Source of the DNA: JANYCG01 sp031397915
GTDB lineage: Bacteria > Pseudomonadota > Gammaproteobacteria > Burkholderiales > Burkholderiaceae_C
Direction: 5' to 3'
Assembly (NCBI GenBank): GCA_031397915.1
Contig: JANNMM010000223.1
Span: 1 to 7,751, forward strand
Length of the DNA stretch: 7,751 nucleotides
This document shows, piece by piece, positions 1 to 6,195 of the stretch. How positions within the stretch are numbered: position 1 is the stretch's first letter; every line of letters begins with the position of its first letter. Made by a program: the position numbers and the translations under genes. The notes beneath the pieces are model-generated. The model was not told the DNA's origin and made no database searches. It worked only from the letters and a program-made list of their open reading frames with translations.

Positions 1-146
1 CGCAGGGCGGAATTGACCACGTCGGCAGAGAGAAATGGCAAATCGCCGTGTTCGGCATTGAGCCGGTCCCAGTTTCGGATCAGGTCCTGGTCATTTGCGA
101 GGGTTGAGGCCGGGTGATTGGTCCAATGAATTCGCGTCAAGGGCAT
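1..146 (-). CDS. GNAT/CelD-like acyltransferase, N-terminal fragment (cut by window edge)
   Basis: An open minus-strand frame begins at ATG 146 and runs without a stop for 48 codons to the left edge. The peptide starts MPLTRIHWTN and contains a WDRLN segment (residues 26-30) followed by a PFLSADVV stretch (37-44). This resembles the N-terminus of the acyltransferase at 1321-2364, where WDALN (20-24) is followed by a HPMLDSRFVDGLL stretch, so the two are probably paralogues of the CelD/FemAB-like GNAT group (Acetyltransf_6). The start lies inside the end of the aminotransferase gene, a 10-nt overlap, which suggests it is the next gene of the same operon. Only a weak purine stretch (AAGAA) precedes the ATG. 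The catalytic part is outside the window, so the family call rests on a short resemblance and is moderate. Confidence 0.6.
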   Translation of the reverse strand, partial: MPLTRIHWTNHPASTLANDQDLIRNWDRLNAEHGDLPFLSADVVNSAL

Positions 147-1324
147 GTGTTTTTCTTGGGGTCGGGATTAACCAGCAAACCCAGGATCGTGCGGGCGACG
201 TTTTCGACGTCGGCCTCTTCAAGATCCTGATGGCACAACAATTGGAGCACATGCCGGCTCCACAGGGGTCCTACGTCACCGGCAATTTGCGGTGTGCCGG
301 GCCAGATCCGGTCCCAGCGGAAAACCGGCATTTTCAGCTCACGCAGGGCCTGGTAAACGCGTTCACTGTCGTCGACCCACAAGGGAAACACATAGGGCGC
401 GCTGGCTGGCGGCATGTCCGTGAAGAGGGGACGGGCGTTGGCAACATGGGCAAATGCGCGCGTATACAGGTCGAAATTCCGCCGCCGTTTGTTGACAACG
501 CTGCCATGGGGCAAATGGCGTATCAAGAATCGGGTGGCGGCGACAGGCTCCTGGGCAATGCGCGCCATGTCGCAATCGCCCATGTAGCCTTCGGCGGTGA
601 CGGTGCCCATCTGGGTGCCGGTCTGGGCCGAAGCCGCCCGCGCATTCTTGAGCCAGAAGACGCTTTTCAACAGTGCATTTACACCGGTCAGGCGTTTGTA
701 GCGGGAAGCCACCTCGAGAATGTCGACCCAGGCTTTGAACTGGGCCCGCCAACCCGGAGGTGTCAGGCGCAGCGCCGTCAGGGGGTGACGCGTTGAGGCC
801 AGCAATCCCCCTTCCGATACGGGAAAAAACTTGGAAATGCTGGCCGTGGCGTAGTCACCCCAGCCGCCAACCGGCCGATCGCCCGCCTCGCCAAAATAAC
901 TGTGGGCGCAGTCTTCAATCAGCGCGATGTTGTGGGTGTCGCACCAGGCTCGCACAACCGCCAAAGACTTGGGCAGGCCGAAATAGTGCGCAACGACGAT
1001 AGCGCGGCAAGTCTTGAGAATGCTGGCGTCAAGGCCGTCCAGCGCGGGCAGGCCGTCTTCACCGATTCCGAAATAATGGACCTGCAGCCCTGCCAAAAGC
1101 ACCGGCGCCACAATTGTGGGGCAATGGTAGGTTGGGACCAAAACGCCACTGCCAGGCGGCAGGCCAAGCTGCAGCAATGCCTGGTAAATGGCCGCCCTTC
1201 CGCTGGTGAGCAGCGCGCAGTGGCGAAGATCTTCGACACAGGCCAACGGGGCCGCTCCCGTTGTACGGAAACTGGCCCAACCCAGCACCGGACCCTTCGG
1301 TAGTGCGGCGTCAATGGCGTTCAT
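137..1324 (-). CDS. DegT/DnrJ/EryC1/StrS-type PLP aminotransferase
   Basis: This 395-residue protein has the usual length and landmarks of the DegT/DnrJ/EryC1/StrS fold-type I PLP enzymes. These are a TSGRAAIYQAL segment near residues 40-50 (cofactor phosphate region), VPTYHCPT at 63-70, an IEDCAHS motif at 136-142 whose Asp138 would contact the pyridine nitrogen, and SISKFFPVSEGG at 162-173 with Lys165 as the likely Schiff-base lysine. Family members usually transaminate nucleotide-linked keto-sugars with glutamate in the cytoplasm, giving amino sugars for surface polysaccharides; a few act on other ketones. The gene starts with ATG in an ATGA overlap with the upstream GNAT gene, with a weak AAGG 11 nt ahead. 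A second GNAT-like gene follows, starting inside its 3' end. This context suggests that the amino group made here is then acylated, which is inference. The exact sugar cannot be told. Confidence 0.88.
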   Translation of the reverse strand: MNAIDAALPKGPVLGWASFRTTGAAPLACVEDLRHCALLTSGRAAIYQALLQLGLPPGSGVLVPTYHCPTIVAPVLLAGLQVHYFGIGEDGLPALDGLDASILKTCRAIVVAHYFGLPKSLAVVRAWCDTHNIALIEDCAHSYFGEAGDRPVGGWGDYATASISKFFPVSEGGLLASTRHPLTALRLTPPGWRAQFKAWVDILEVASRYKRLTGVNALLKSVFWLKNARAASAQTGTQMGTVTAEGYMGDCDMARIAQEPVAATRFLIRHLPHGSVVNKRRRNFDLYTRAFAHVANARPLFTDMPPASAPYVFPLWVDDSERVYQALRELKMPVFRWDRIWPGTPQIAGDVGPLWSRHVLQLLCHQDLEEADVENVARTILGLLVNPDPKKNTCP

Positions 1325-2364
1325 CGCGCCGCAAACCTTGAAACAAAACTGTTGCGCCCGGCGCGCAAAACATCAAAAAGCCGCGCGGTGAGGTTATCGG
1401 TATAGAAACTCACATGCCGGATCACCCGCTGCCCGGTCGCCCAAGACAACTGGTCAATGGAGGCGTTGGTATAGAACTCGATCACCCGGCCCGGAAACCG
1501 GGAGAACATGTGTTCAATCGTCTGGCGCAACAACAGCCTGCCCGGCGCGTATTTGGAAAGGTCTTCGGCATACGTGGTTTTGACCATCACCACCATGTTG
1601 CTAGAGGTGATCACCAGACGCGAAGCTGCCAGGCGCGTGCCAAGCCAAAGCTCATAAATGAGGGCGTTGCCGGTGGCCCCAAACCGCGCCATCAGTTCGC
1701 CGTAAAACTGCCCCTGGACATTGTCCATACTGATGGCGGTGCCTCGGTCAGCTTTCCAGCCACTCGATTCCAGATTGGCGTAACGCGCGAACGCGCTGGC
1801 AATTTCCGAGGGCTGTGCGTGGCAGCGAAAATCAGGCCAAATGCCGTCCAAAGCCAACCGCCGCTCGTAACGGCTCACGTTTTGCACCAGCTTTTTTGAC
1901 CGCGCGCTCCAATACTCATCAAAACTGCCTTGCAAGCGGATGTTCATGGTGAGTGCGTGGTCTGTGCTGTAAATCGAGCGTTTGGGCCGAGCAGTGAGGT
2001 CGCCCAGATCGGAATCGCTGCACAGAATATCGAGCCGAGCCACCAGGCCCGGCAAGTCGTGCGTCAATTGCTCAAGAACTTCCTGTGAGGACACCAGGGC
2101 CGGGCCGATTTGAGCCTGCGATGGCAGAAACGTTGCCCAGGTGGTGAATTTGTCTGGCCGAAGCAGGCACATCGCTTCAGGTCGGCCGGCCTCTTCGAGA
2201 ACACACAGGCATTCGCCGCCGTCACTGAAGTAGGACAAAAGCCCGTCGACGAAGCGGCTGTCAAGCATGGGGTGGTGCCTGAATTTGCGCCGGTTGAGTG
2301 CGTCCCATGCAGCGGCATGTTCGCCCAGGCCGTTTTGCAGCTTGACGACAGACCAGCGGGCCAT
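1321..2364 (-). CDS. GNAT-family acyltransferase, CelD/FemAB-like (Acetyltransf_6)
   Basis: The 347-residue protein has no signal peptide or membrane segment. Its C-terminal half shows the pattern of the CelD/BcsL-type GNAT domain: FDEYWSARSKKLVQN at 148-162 followed by an Arg-rich helix (SRYERRL 164-170), an ESSGWK motif at 199-204, a beta-strand LWLGTRLAASRL at 239-250, and KTTYAEDLSKYAPGRLLL at 262-279, the usual acyl-donor site region. Proteins of this group are found in exopolysaccharide loci and are thought to move acyl or aminoacyl groups onto amino groups. The upstream hydrolase 1 stops in TGATG, so ATG 2364 gives a 1-nt overlap. An alternative TTG one codon earlier (2367) would give a TTGA overlap. 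ATG is preferred, but the two are close. The gene lies between hydrolase 1 and an aminotransferase, which makes an amino sugar or amine acceptor plausible. Donor and acceptor are unknown. Confidence 0.85.
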   Translation of the reverse strand: MARWSVVKLQNGLGEHAAAWDALNRRKFRHHPMLDSRFVDGLLSYFSDGGECLCVLEEAGRPEAMCLLRPDKFTTWATFLPSQAQIGPALVSSQEVLEQLTHDLPGLVARLDILCSDSDLGDLTARPKRSIYSTDHALTMNIRLQGSFDEYWSARSKKLVQNVSRYERRLALDGIWPDFRCHAQPSEIASAFARYANLESSGWKADRGTAISMDNVQGQFYGELMARFGATGNALIYELWLGTRLAASRLVITSSNMVVMVKTTYAEDLSKYAPGRLLLRQTIEHMFSRFPGRVIEFYTNASIDQLSWATGQRVIRHVSFYTDNLTARLFDVLRAGRNSFVSRFAAR

Positions 2365-3245
2365 CAATGCGGGGTCTCTTGCAGCCAGGCCGACGTCAAG
2401 GTTTCAGCCGCCTGACGCTCCGGTGCAGCCGAAAAGGTGTGGTCGGCATCCGGCAGATCATGGCGTGCAAGCTGCGGGTGATTCATTGCCCCTCCCCAAG
2501 GTTTCTCCCGGGCCAAATGCTCCAGGAATTCTTTCGCAGTGTAGTCATTGCCGCTCAAAATCAGGCAAATGCGGCCGGGAAAATTGTTCCAGGATTTTGC
2601 CATTTGCGTCTGAAACGGCACCGCAACCGCTGTTTCACGTCGGGCTGATAAATCGCCTGAGACAGGTTTGGGCGCGCCCAGAAGCGCAACCCGCAGGTTG
2701 GCGGCCAACCCGGCCAGGGCCTTCAAGGCCACACCGCCACGCAATAATTTCGCCCAGAATTCCCTCTGCATCAAACGCTGCGCATAGTAATGCTTGACTT
2801 GGGTGCGCGCCAAACTCGCTTCGGACCTTACCCAGGGGTTCAGCAGGCACAGCCCGGTTACCCGGGGGTCTGCGGTTTCATGGCAATACAGCAGTGCGGC
2901 CGACGCGCCATCACACAAGCCCCAAAGTGCCATACGGCTGACAGTGGGAACAGCCTGTTGCAAGGCGTCAATGGCAGCGCCAACATCGCTGGTCACGGCT
3001 TCAAAATCGTGCAGTTCACCCCCGCTGTCGCCCATGCCCCGGTAATCAAACCGCAAGACAGCAATGCCGCGTTGGGCCAGCGCCCGCGACAACAGCACAA
3101 ACTGGCGGTGGCTGCCGGCGCGGTACTGCGGACCGCCCACGATCACCACCACCCCGACGGCTGCGGGTGCTTCGGGCTTGGCCACAATGCCGACCATATG
3201 CTCGCCCTGGCAGGTAAACCCCACAGTTTGCTCGACGTAATTCAC
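2364..3245 (-). CDS. Exosortase A system-associated hydrolase 1 (alpha/beta hydrolase)
   Basis: The 293-residue cytoplasmic alpha/beta hydrolase matches, from memory, the exosortase A-associated hydrolase 1 family (TIGR03100). Visible landmarks are the opening FTCQGEHMVGIVAKPE (10-25), an oxyanion-side VGGPQYRAGSHRQF (36-49), FDYRGMGDSGG (66-76), a nucleophile elbow LWGLCDGAS (107-115), SGNDYT (231-236) with a candidate acid Asp234, and DADHTF (266-271) with a candidate base His269. The elbow carries Cys111 where most lipases have Ser, as in dienelactone hydrolase, so a Cys-Asp-His triad is inferred. GTG at 3245 is the chosen start: it overlaps the upstream stop as GTGA, has GGAAG about 10 nt ahead, and puts the conserved N-terminus in place. 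Its partner, hydrolase 2, lies immediately upstream, and an ACP opens the operon. Release or transfer of an acyl group from a thioester is possible, but the substrate is unknown. Confidence 0.92.
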   Translation of the reverse strand: MNYVEQTVGFTCQGEHMVGIVAKPEAPAAVGVVVIVGGPQYRAGSHRQFVLLSRALAQRGIAVLRFDYRGMGDSGGELHDFEAVTSDVGAAIDALQQAVPTVSRMALWGLCDGASAALLYCHETADPRVTGLCLLNPWVRSEASLARTQVKHYYAQRLMQREFWAKLLRGGVALKALAGLAANLRVALLGAPKPVSGDLSARRETAVAVPFQTQMAKSWNNFPGRICLILSGNDYTAKEFLEHLAREKPWGGAMNHPQLARHDLPDADHTFSAAPERQAAETLTSAWLQETPH

Positions 3246-4132
3246 GGCGCTTCGGCTTCCAGCGCCTGCACAGTTTGCACGATCAAATCCGGCGCATCCT
3301 CGATTTCAGTGGTTTGCCAGAAAGACGGGCCACGCACCAGACGGCTGCGCACCTGAAACCCCTGCGCATGCAGAAGCGCGATGGATTTTTCAGACACCGG
3401 GGTGAATGCGGCGCCCTCGTCGGTGGCGATCCGGGTTGACATTTCAAGCCACTCGACGCGCTGGCCCGTTTGGGTTGCCGTGGCCATCAGCACACTCTGT
3501 TCGAGTCCCTTGGCCAAGCCACTCGAAAGGGTGTACCCGGCGATCTCAGCTGACTGGCCCGCAGCCAGCTGCTTGCGCGCCTCCTCCATCACGGATTTCG
3601 ATTGACCGGTGACCATGTCACCCGCAATTTTGAGGCGAAGGAATTGTTGTAACAGCAGTTTGCCGGAAGCAGGCGGCTGCCAGAACAGGAAATGGCAGGG
3701 CTCGTTCAGTCGTTTTGCGGCATCGACCGCGAGCAGGCAACCGGCGCGAAGCCCCCACAGCCAAAGTGGCACGTCGGCCAGGGGCTCGCCATCGGCACCC
3801 ATGCGGGCGCGCAGCCACTGGCATCCCGTGACGGCATCGTTGACCCAGGCCTCCCAGGTGGCGTCGCCAAAGTCGCCAGAGCTGTCGCCACAACCCAGCA
3901 GGTCGACCTGCAGCACGGCATACCCGGCACAGGCCATGGCGCGCGCCTGCATTGCGGCCATGCGGCGCGACTTGTTCATCTCTTCCGCGAAGGGGTGGAG
4001 ATAGAGGATCAGGCCTTTCGGTCGCGTGCGGGTTTGACCGTCGCTGGTTTGAGCAGCATGAAAAATGCACAGGCGCTGGCCAGCTTCAGGCGCCGAGTCG
4101 GGGAGAAAAAAAACCTCGGCCTGCGTGGGCAT
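3242..4132 (-). CDS. Exosortase A system-associated hydrolase 2 (alpha/beta hydrolase-like)
   Basis: This is an alpha/beta hydrolase-fold protein of about 296 residues that matches, from memory, exosortase A-associated hydrolase 2 (TIGR03101). The signature stretch HPFAEEMNKSRRM (46-58) is followed by VDLLGCGDSSGDFGD (76-90). At the expected nucleophile elbow it reads LWGLRAG (125-131), so Arg129 stands where Ser or Cys should be. No obvious catalytic His is visible near the C-terminus, which reads GPSFWQTTEIEDAPDL (268-283). It may therefore be non-hydrolytic, or use other residues. I believe the GLRAG elbow is common in this family, but cannot check that here. ATG 4132 is preferred because it puts the start just before EVFFLP, as in relatives. 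The longer reading from TTG 4168 would add 12 residues but has no ribosome site. The gene follows the ACP after 50 bp and overlaps hydrolase 1 by 4 nt, so the pair is probably translated together and may form a complex. Confidence 0.9.
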   Translation of the reverse strand: MPTQAEVFFLPDSAPEAGQRLCIFHAAQTSDGQTRTRPKGLILYLHPFAEEMNKSRRMAAMQARAMACAGYAVLQVDLLGCGDSSGDFGDATWEAWVNDAVTGCQWLRARMGADGEPLADVPLWLWGLRAGCLLAVDAAKRLNEPCHFLFWQPPASGKLLLQQFLRLKIAGDMVTGQSKSVMEEARKQLAAGQSAEIAGYTLSSGLAKGLEQSVLMATATQTGQRVEWLEMSTRIATDEGAAFTPVSEKSIALLHAQGFQVRSRLVRGPSFWQTTEIEDAPDLIVQTVQALEAEAP

Positions 4133-4182
4133 GCGGGTGCTCAGGCGCGTCTGGCGCAGGGCGGGCAATGTGAGGGCAGGGT

Positions 4183-4434
4183 TCAGGCAGCGAGTTTGCC
4201 GCTGACAAAATCAGCCAGGGAACCGACCGTGGCGAAGGTTGAGCCATCCATGTCATCGTCGTCCACGACGATGCCCAGCTGCTCTTCCATGGTCGTGATC
4301 AAAGTCACCACCGCCATGGAATCGAGCTCGGGAATGGCGCCCAGCAGGGCGGTGTCCCGCGAGAACGACGCACTTCGGCCGTCGAGGCTCAAGACTTCGT
4401 CCAGGATGCGAAGGGTTTCTTTCATCACGTTCAA
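4183..4434 (-). CDS. Acyl carrier protein (phosphopantetheine-binding)
   Basis: This is an 83-residue, acidic, mostly helical protein of normal ACP length. The phosphopantetheine attachment site is Ser39 in the motif PELDSMAVV (35-43), a DSM variant of the usual DSL. It is followed by the typical helix TTMEEQLGIVV (47-57) and an acidic run DDDDMD (58-63). It should carry an acyl or aminoacyl group as a thioester in the cytoplasm after activation by a 4'-phosphopantetheinyl transferase encoded elsewhere. The start is TTG 4434, not ATG 4425, because AGGAG at 4447-4443 lies 8 nt ahead of the TTG but 17 nt from the ATG. As first gene of the minus-strand operon it faces the acyl-CoA ligase across a 153-bp divergent spacer. 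The ligase is therefore its likely loading enzyme, by inference. Exosortase A loci commonly carry such an ACP beside hydrolases 1 and 2. Confidence 0.92.
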   Translation of the reverse strand: MNVMKETLRILDEVLSLDGRSASFSRDTALLGAIPELDSMAVVTLITTMEEQLGIVVDDDDMDGSTFATVGSLADFVSGKLAA

Positions 4435-4442
4435 GGCAGGCG

Positions 4443-4447
4443 CTCCT
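4443..4447 (-). promoter_or_regulatory. Ribosome binding site of the ACP gene
   Basis: AGGAG is read on the minus strand 8 nt before TTG 4434. It is the clearest Shine-Dalgarno site in the window and decides the rare TTG start over the in-frame GTG 4428 and ATG 4425, which would be 14 and 17 nt away. Confidence 0.7.
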
Positions 4448-4479
4448 CGGGGAAAAAGGCAGGTTGGGGCAAGGCGCTG

Positions 4480-4505
4480 ATTCTAAGGTTCAGGCAAAGC
4501 GTCAA
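4480..4505 (-). promoter_or_regulatory. Tentative sigma-70-like promoter for the minus-strand operon
   Basis: Read on the minus strand, TTGACG (4505-4500) is followed 14 nt later by TAGAAT (4485-4480). Both hexamers resemble the consensus, but the 14-nt spacer is shorter than the usual 16-18. The element sits about 45 nt upstream of the ACP start, the right place for the operon promoter. The call is weak because of the spacing. Confidence 0.25.
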
Positions 4506-4528
4506 GCGTGTGGGCCCGCTGTGACGCT
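4498..4528. repeat. Bulged inverted repeat in the divergent spacer
   Basis: AGCGTCAAGCG (4498-4508) pairs with CGCT-G-TGACGCT (4517-4528) as 11 base pairs with one bulged G at 4521, around an 8-nt loop (TGTGGGCC). The arm overlaps the tentative -35 box of the minus-strand operon. No T-tract follows on either side, so an operator or leader structure is more likely than a terminator. Confidence 0.5.
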
Positions 4529-4545
4529 GTGAGATACTTTTCACA
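4528..4545. promoter_or_regulatory. CRP-like palindrome TGTGA-N8-TCACA
   Basis: TGTGA (4528-4532) and TCACA (4541-4545) are perfect inverted half-sites separated by 8 nt, centred about 51 nt upstream of the ligase start. CRP/FNR-family sites normally have 6 nt between such half-sites. This may therefore be a site for another dimeric regulator, or chance. A GATACT stretch inside it could be a -10 box for the ligase, but no good -35 lies at the right distance. The ligase itself has no clear Shine-Dalgarno site. Confidence 0.3.
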
Positions 4546-4587
4546 AGCGGACTTTTTGCCGCAGACAGAGCACTTTCTCCCCCGCCA

Positions 4588-6195
4588 ATGACTGATTCCA
4601 CTTTGCTGCACGAGTTGATTGTCGACACGGCACAGCGCATGCCGCAAGCCCCCGCACTGACTTATGGGGCACACCATGCCAGTTACGGCGAGCTGGCCGC
4701 ACAGGTGCAGGGCCTCGCCAGCGGCCTGATGTCCCTCGGCCTGGCGCGCAGTGAACGCGTGGCGATTTACCTCGAAAAAAGGTTTGAGACAGTAGTCGCC
4801 AGTTTTGGCGCCCCGGCGGCCGGTGGTGTATTTGTGCCGGTCAACCCGCTGTTGAAGCCCGAGCAGGTGGCCTTCATTCTGCGTGACTGCAATGTGCGGG
4901 TGCTGGTCACATCGCCCGAGCGCTTGGGCCCGCTGCGGGCGGCCCTGGCGGACTGCCCAGACCTGCGCCATGTGATCGTCACGGGTGCCGCAACGGCTGC
5001 AGAACCAGGTGCACCCCAAACAAAGTGGGCCCGGCACAGCTGGGCAGACGTGATGGCAGCCCCGTCGCGGCGCGGCCACCGCGTGATTGACAGCGACATG
5101 TTGTCGATCCTCTACACATCGGGCAGCACCGGCCGCCCCAAAGGTGTGGTGCTGTCGCATCGCAACATGGTCGCAGGCGCCAAAAGTGTCGCGTCCTACC
5201 TGCAGAATGGTCCGCACGACACCTTGTTGGCAGCGTTGCCACTCTCATTTGACGCAGGCTTCAGCCAGTTGACCACCGCCTTCCATACGGGTGCGCGGGT
5301 GGTGCTGCTCAATTATTTGATGCCGCGCGACGTGCTCAAGTCGATGGCGCTTGAAAAAGTGACCGGGCTTACCGCCGTGCCGCCCCTGTACATCCAGCTG
5401 GCGCAACTCGATTGGCCCGCCGCCATCAACGACAACCTGCGGTATTTCGCCAACACCGGCGGTCGCATGCCGCTGGAGACCCTGACCGCCTTGCGCCAGC
5501 GTGCGCCCAAGGCCCAACCCTTCCTGATGTACGGGCTCACCGAGGCCTTCCGTTCGACCTATTTGCCGCCCGAAGAAGTAGACCGTCGCCCGGATTCGAT
5601 CGGCAAAGCCATCCCCAATGCCGAGATTCTGGTGCTGCGCGAAGACGGCACGCCCTGCGCGCCCGAGGAACCCGGTGAACTGGTACACCGTGGCGCGCTG
5701 GTCGGCATGGGTTACTGGAACGATGCTGAAAAAACCGCTGAACGTTATAAATTGCTGCGCCCTGATGCGCCTGGCCGTCAAGACGGCTTGCAATTGCCCG
5801 AATACGCCGTGTTTTCCGGCGACACCGTGCGCAAAGACGCCGAAGGGTTTCTGTATTTCATTGGCCGGCGCGACGAGATGATCAAAACCTCGGGTTACCG
5901 TGTGAGCCCGGTGGAGGTCGAAGAAATTCTTTACGCCACCAAATTGGTGGGCGAATGTGTGGCCTTTGGGGTGGACCACCCCAGCCTCGGCCACGCCATT
6001 CAGGTGATCGCCACGCACCCCACGCCCGAGGTGCCCGGCGCGCACAACGCCTTGATGCTCGAATGCCGCGCCCGCATGCCGGCCTACATGGTGCCGGCGG
6101 GTATCGAATTTGTCACCGGCCCCCTGCCGCGCAACCCCAACGGAAAGATTGACCGCAAACTGCTCTCCACCGACTGGGTGGCGCGCCATGAATGA
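4588..6195 (+). CDS. Acyl-CoA ligase (AMP-forming), exosortase A system-associated
   Basis: This 535-residue adenylate-forming enzyme of the ANL superfamily matches, from memory, the exosortase A-associated ligase family (TIGR03098). All core motifs are intact: the phosphate-binding loop YTSGSTGRPKG (176-186), ANTGGRMP (288-295), YGLTEA (315-320), GDT with Asp412 (ribose contact), the hinge region RRDEMIKTSGYRVSP (427-441), and the C-terminal NPNGK with Lys520 as catalytic lysine. It should activate a carboxylic acid with ATP to an acyl-adenylate and pass it to CoA or to a phosphopantetheine arm. The ACP transcribed divergently is the obvious candidate acceptor, which is inference. No signal peptide or membrane segment is seen. 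The ATG at 4588 gives the usual short N-terminus before LLHELIVDTA, although no good ribosome site precedes it. The stop overlaps the decarboxylase start as ATGA, so the two are coupled. The acid substrate is unknown. Confidence 0.94.
   Translation: MTDSTLLHELIVDTAQRMPQAPALTYGAHHASYGELAAQVQGLASGLMSLGLARSERVAIYLEKRFETVVASFGAPAAGGVFVPVNPLLKPEQVAFILRDCNVRVLVTSPERLGPLRAALADCPDLRHVIVTGAATAAEPGAPQTKWARHSWADVMAAPSRRGHRVIDSDMLSILYTSGSTGRPKGVVLSHRNMVAGAKSVASYLQNGPHDTLLAALPLSFDAGFSQLTTAFHTGARVVLLNYLMPRDVLKSMALEKVTGLTAVPPLYIQLAQLDWPAAINDNLRYFANTGGRMPLETLTALRQRAPKAQPFLMYGLTEAFRSTYLPPEEVDRRPDSIGKAIPNAEILVLREDGTPCAPEEPGELVHRGALVGMGYWNDAEKTAERYKLLRPDAPGRQDGLQLPEYAVFSGDTVRKDAEGFLYFIGRRDEMIKTSGYRVSPVEVEEILYATKLVGECVAFGVDHPSLGHAIQVIATHPTPEVPGAHNALMLECRARMPAYMVPAGIEFVTGPLPRNPNGKIDRKLLSTDWVARHE

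Noticed and set aside
230..245. TGGCAC-N5-TTGG resembling a sigma-54 promoter
   Set aside because: It lies inside the aminotransferase coding sequence, lacks the essential GC of the -12 box, and points to no plus-strand gene.
3692..4480. Plus-strand open frame (262 codons) across hydrolase 2 and the ACP
   Set aside because: It is opposite two well-supported genes, has low-complexity composition, and runs through the divergent spacer without a ribosome site or known motif.
4483..5217. Minus-strand open frame (244 codons) from inside the ligase into the spacer
   Set aside because: It covers the ligase N-terminus in antisense, shows no family resemblance, and would collide with the ACP operon promoter region.
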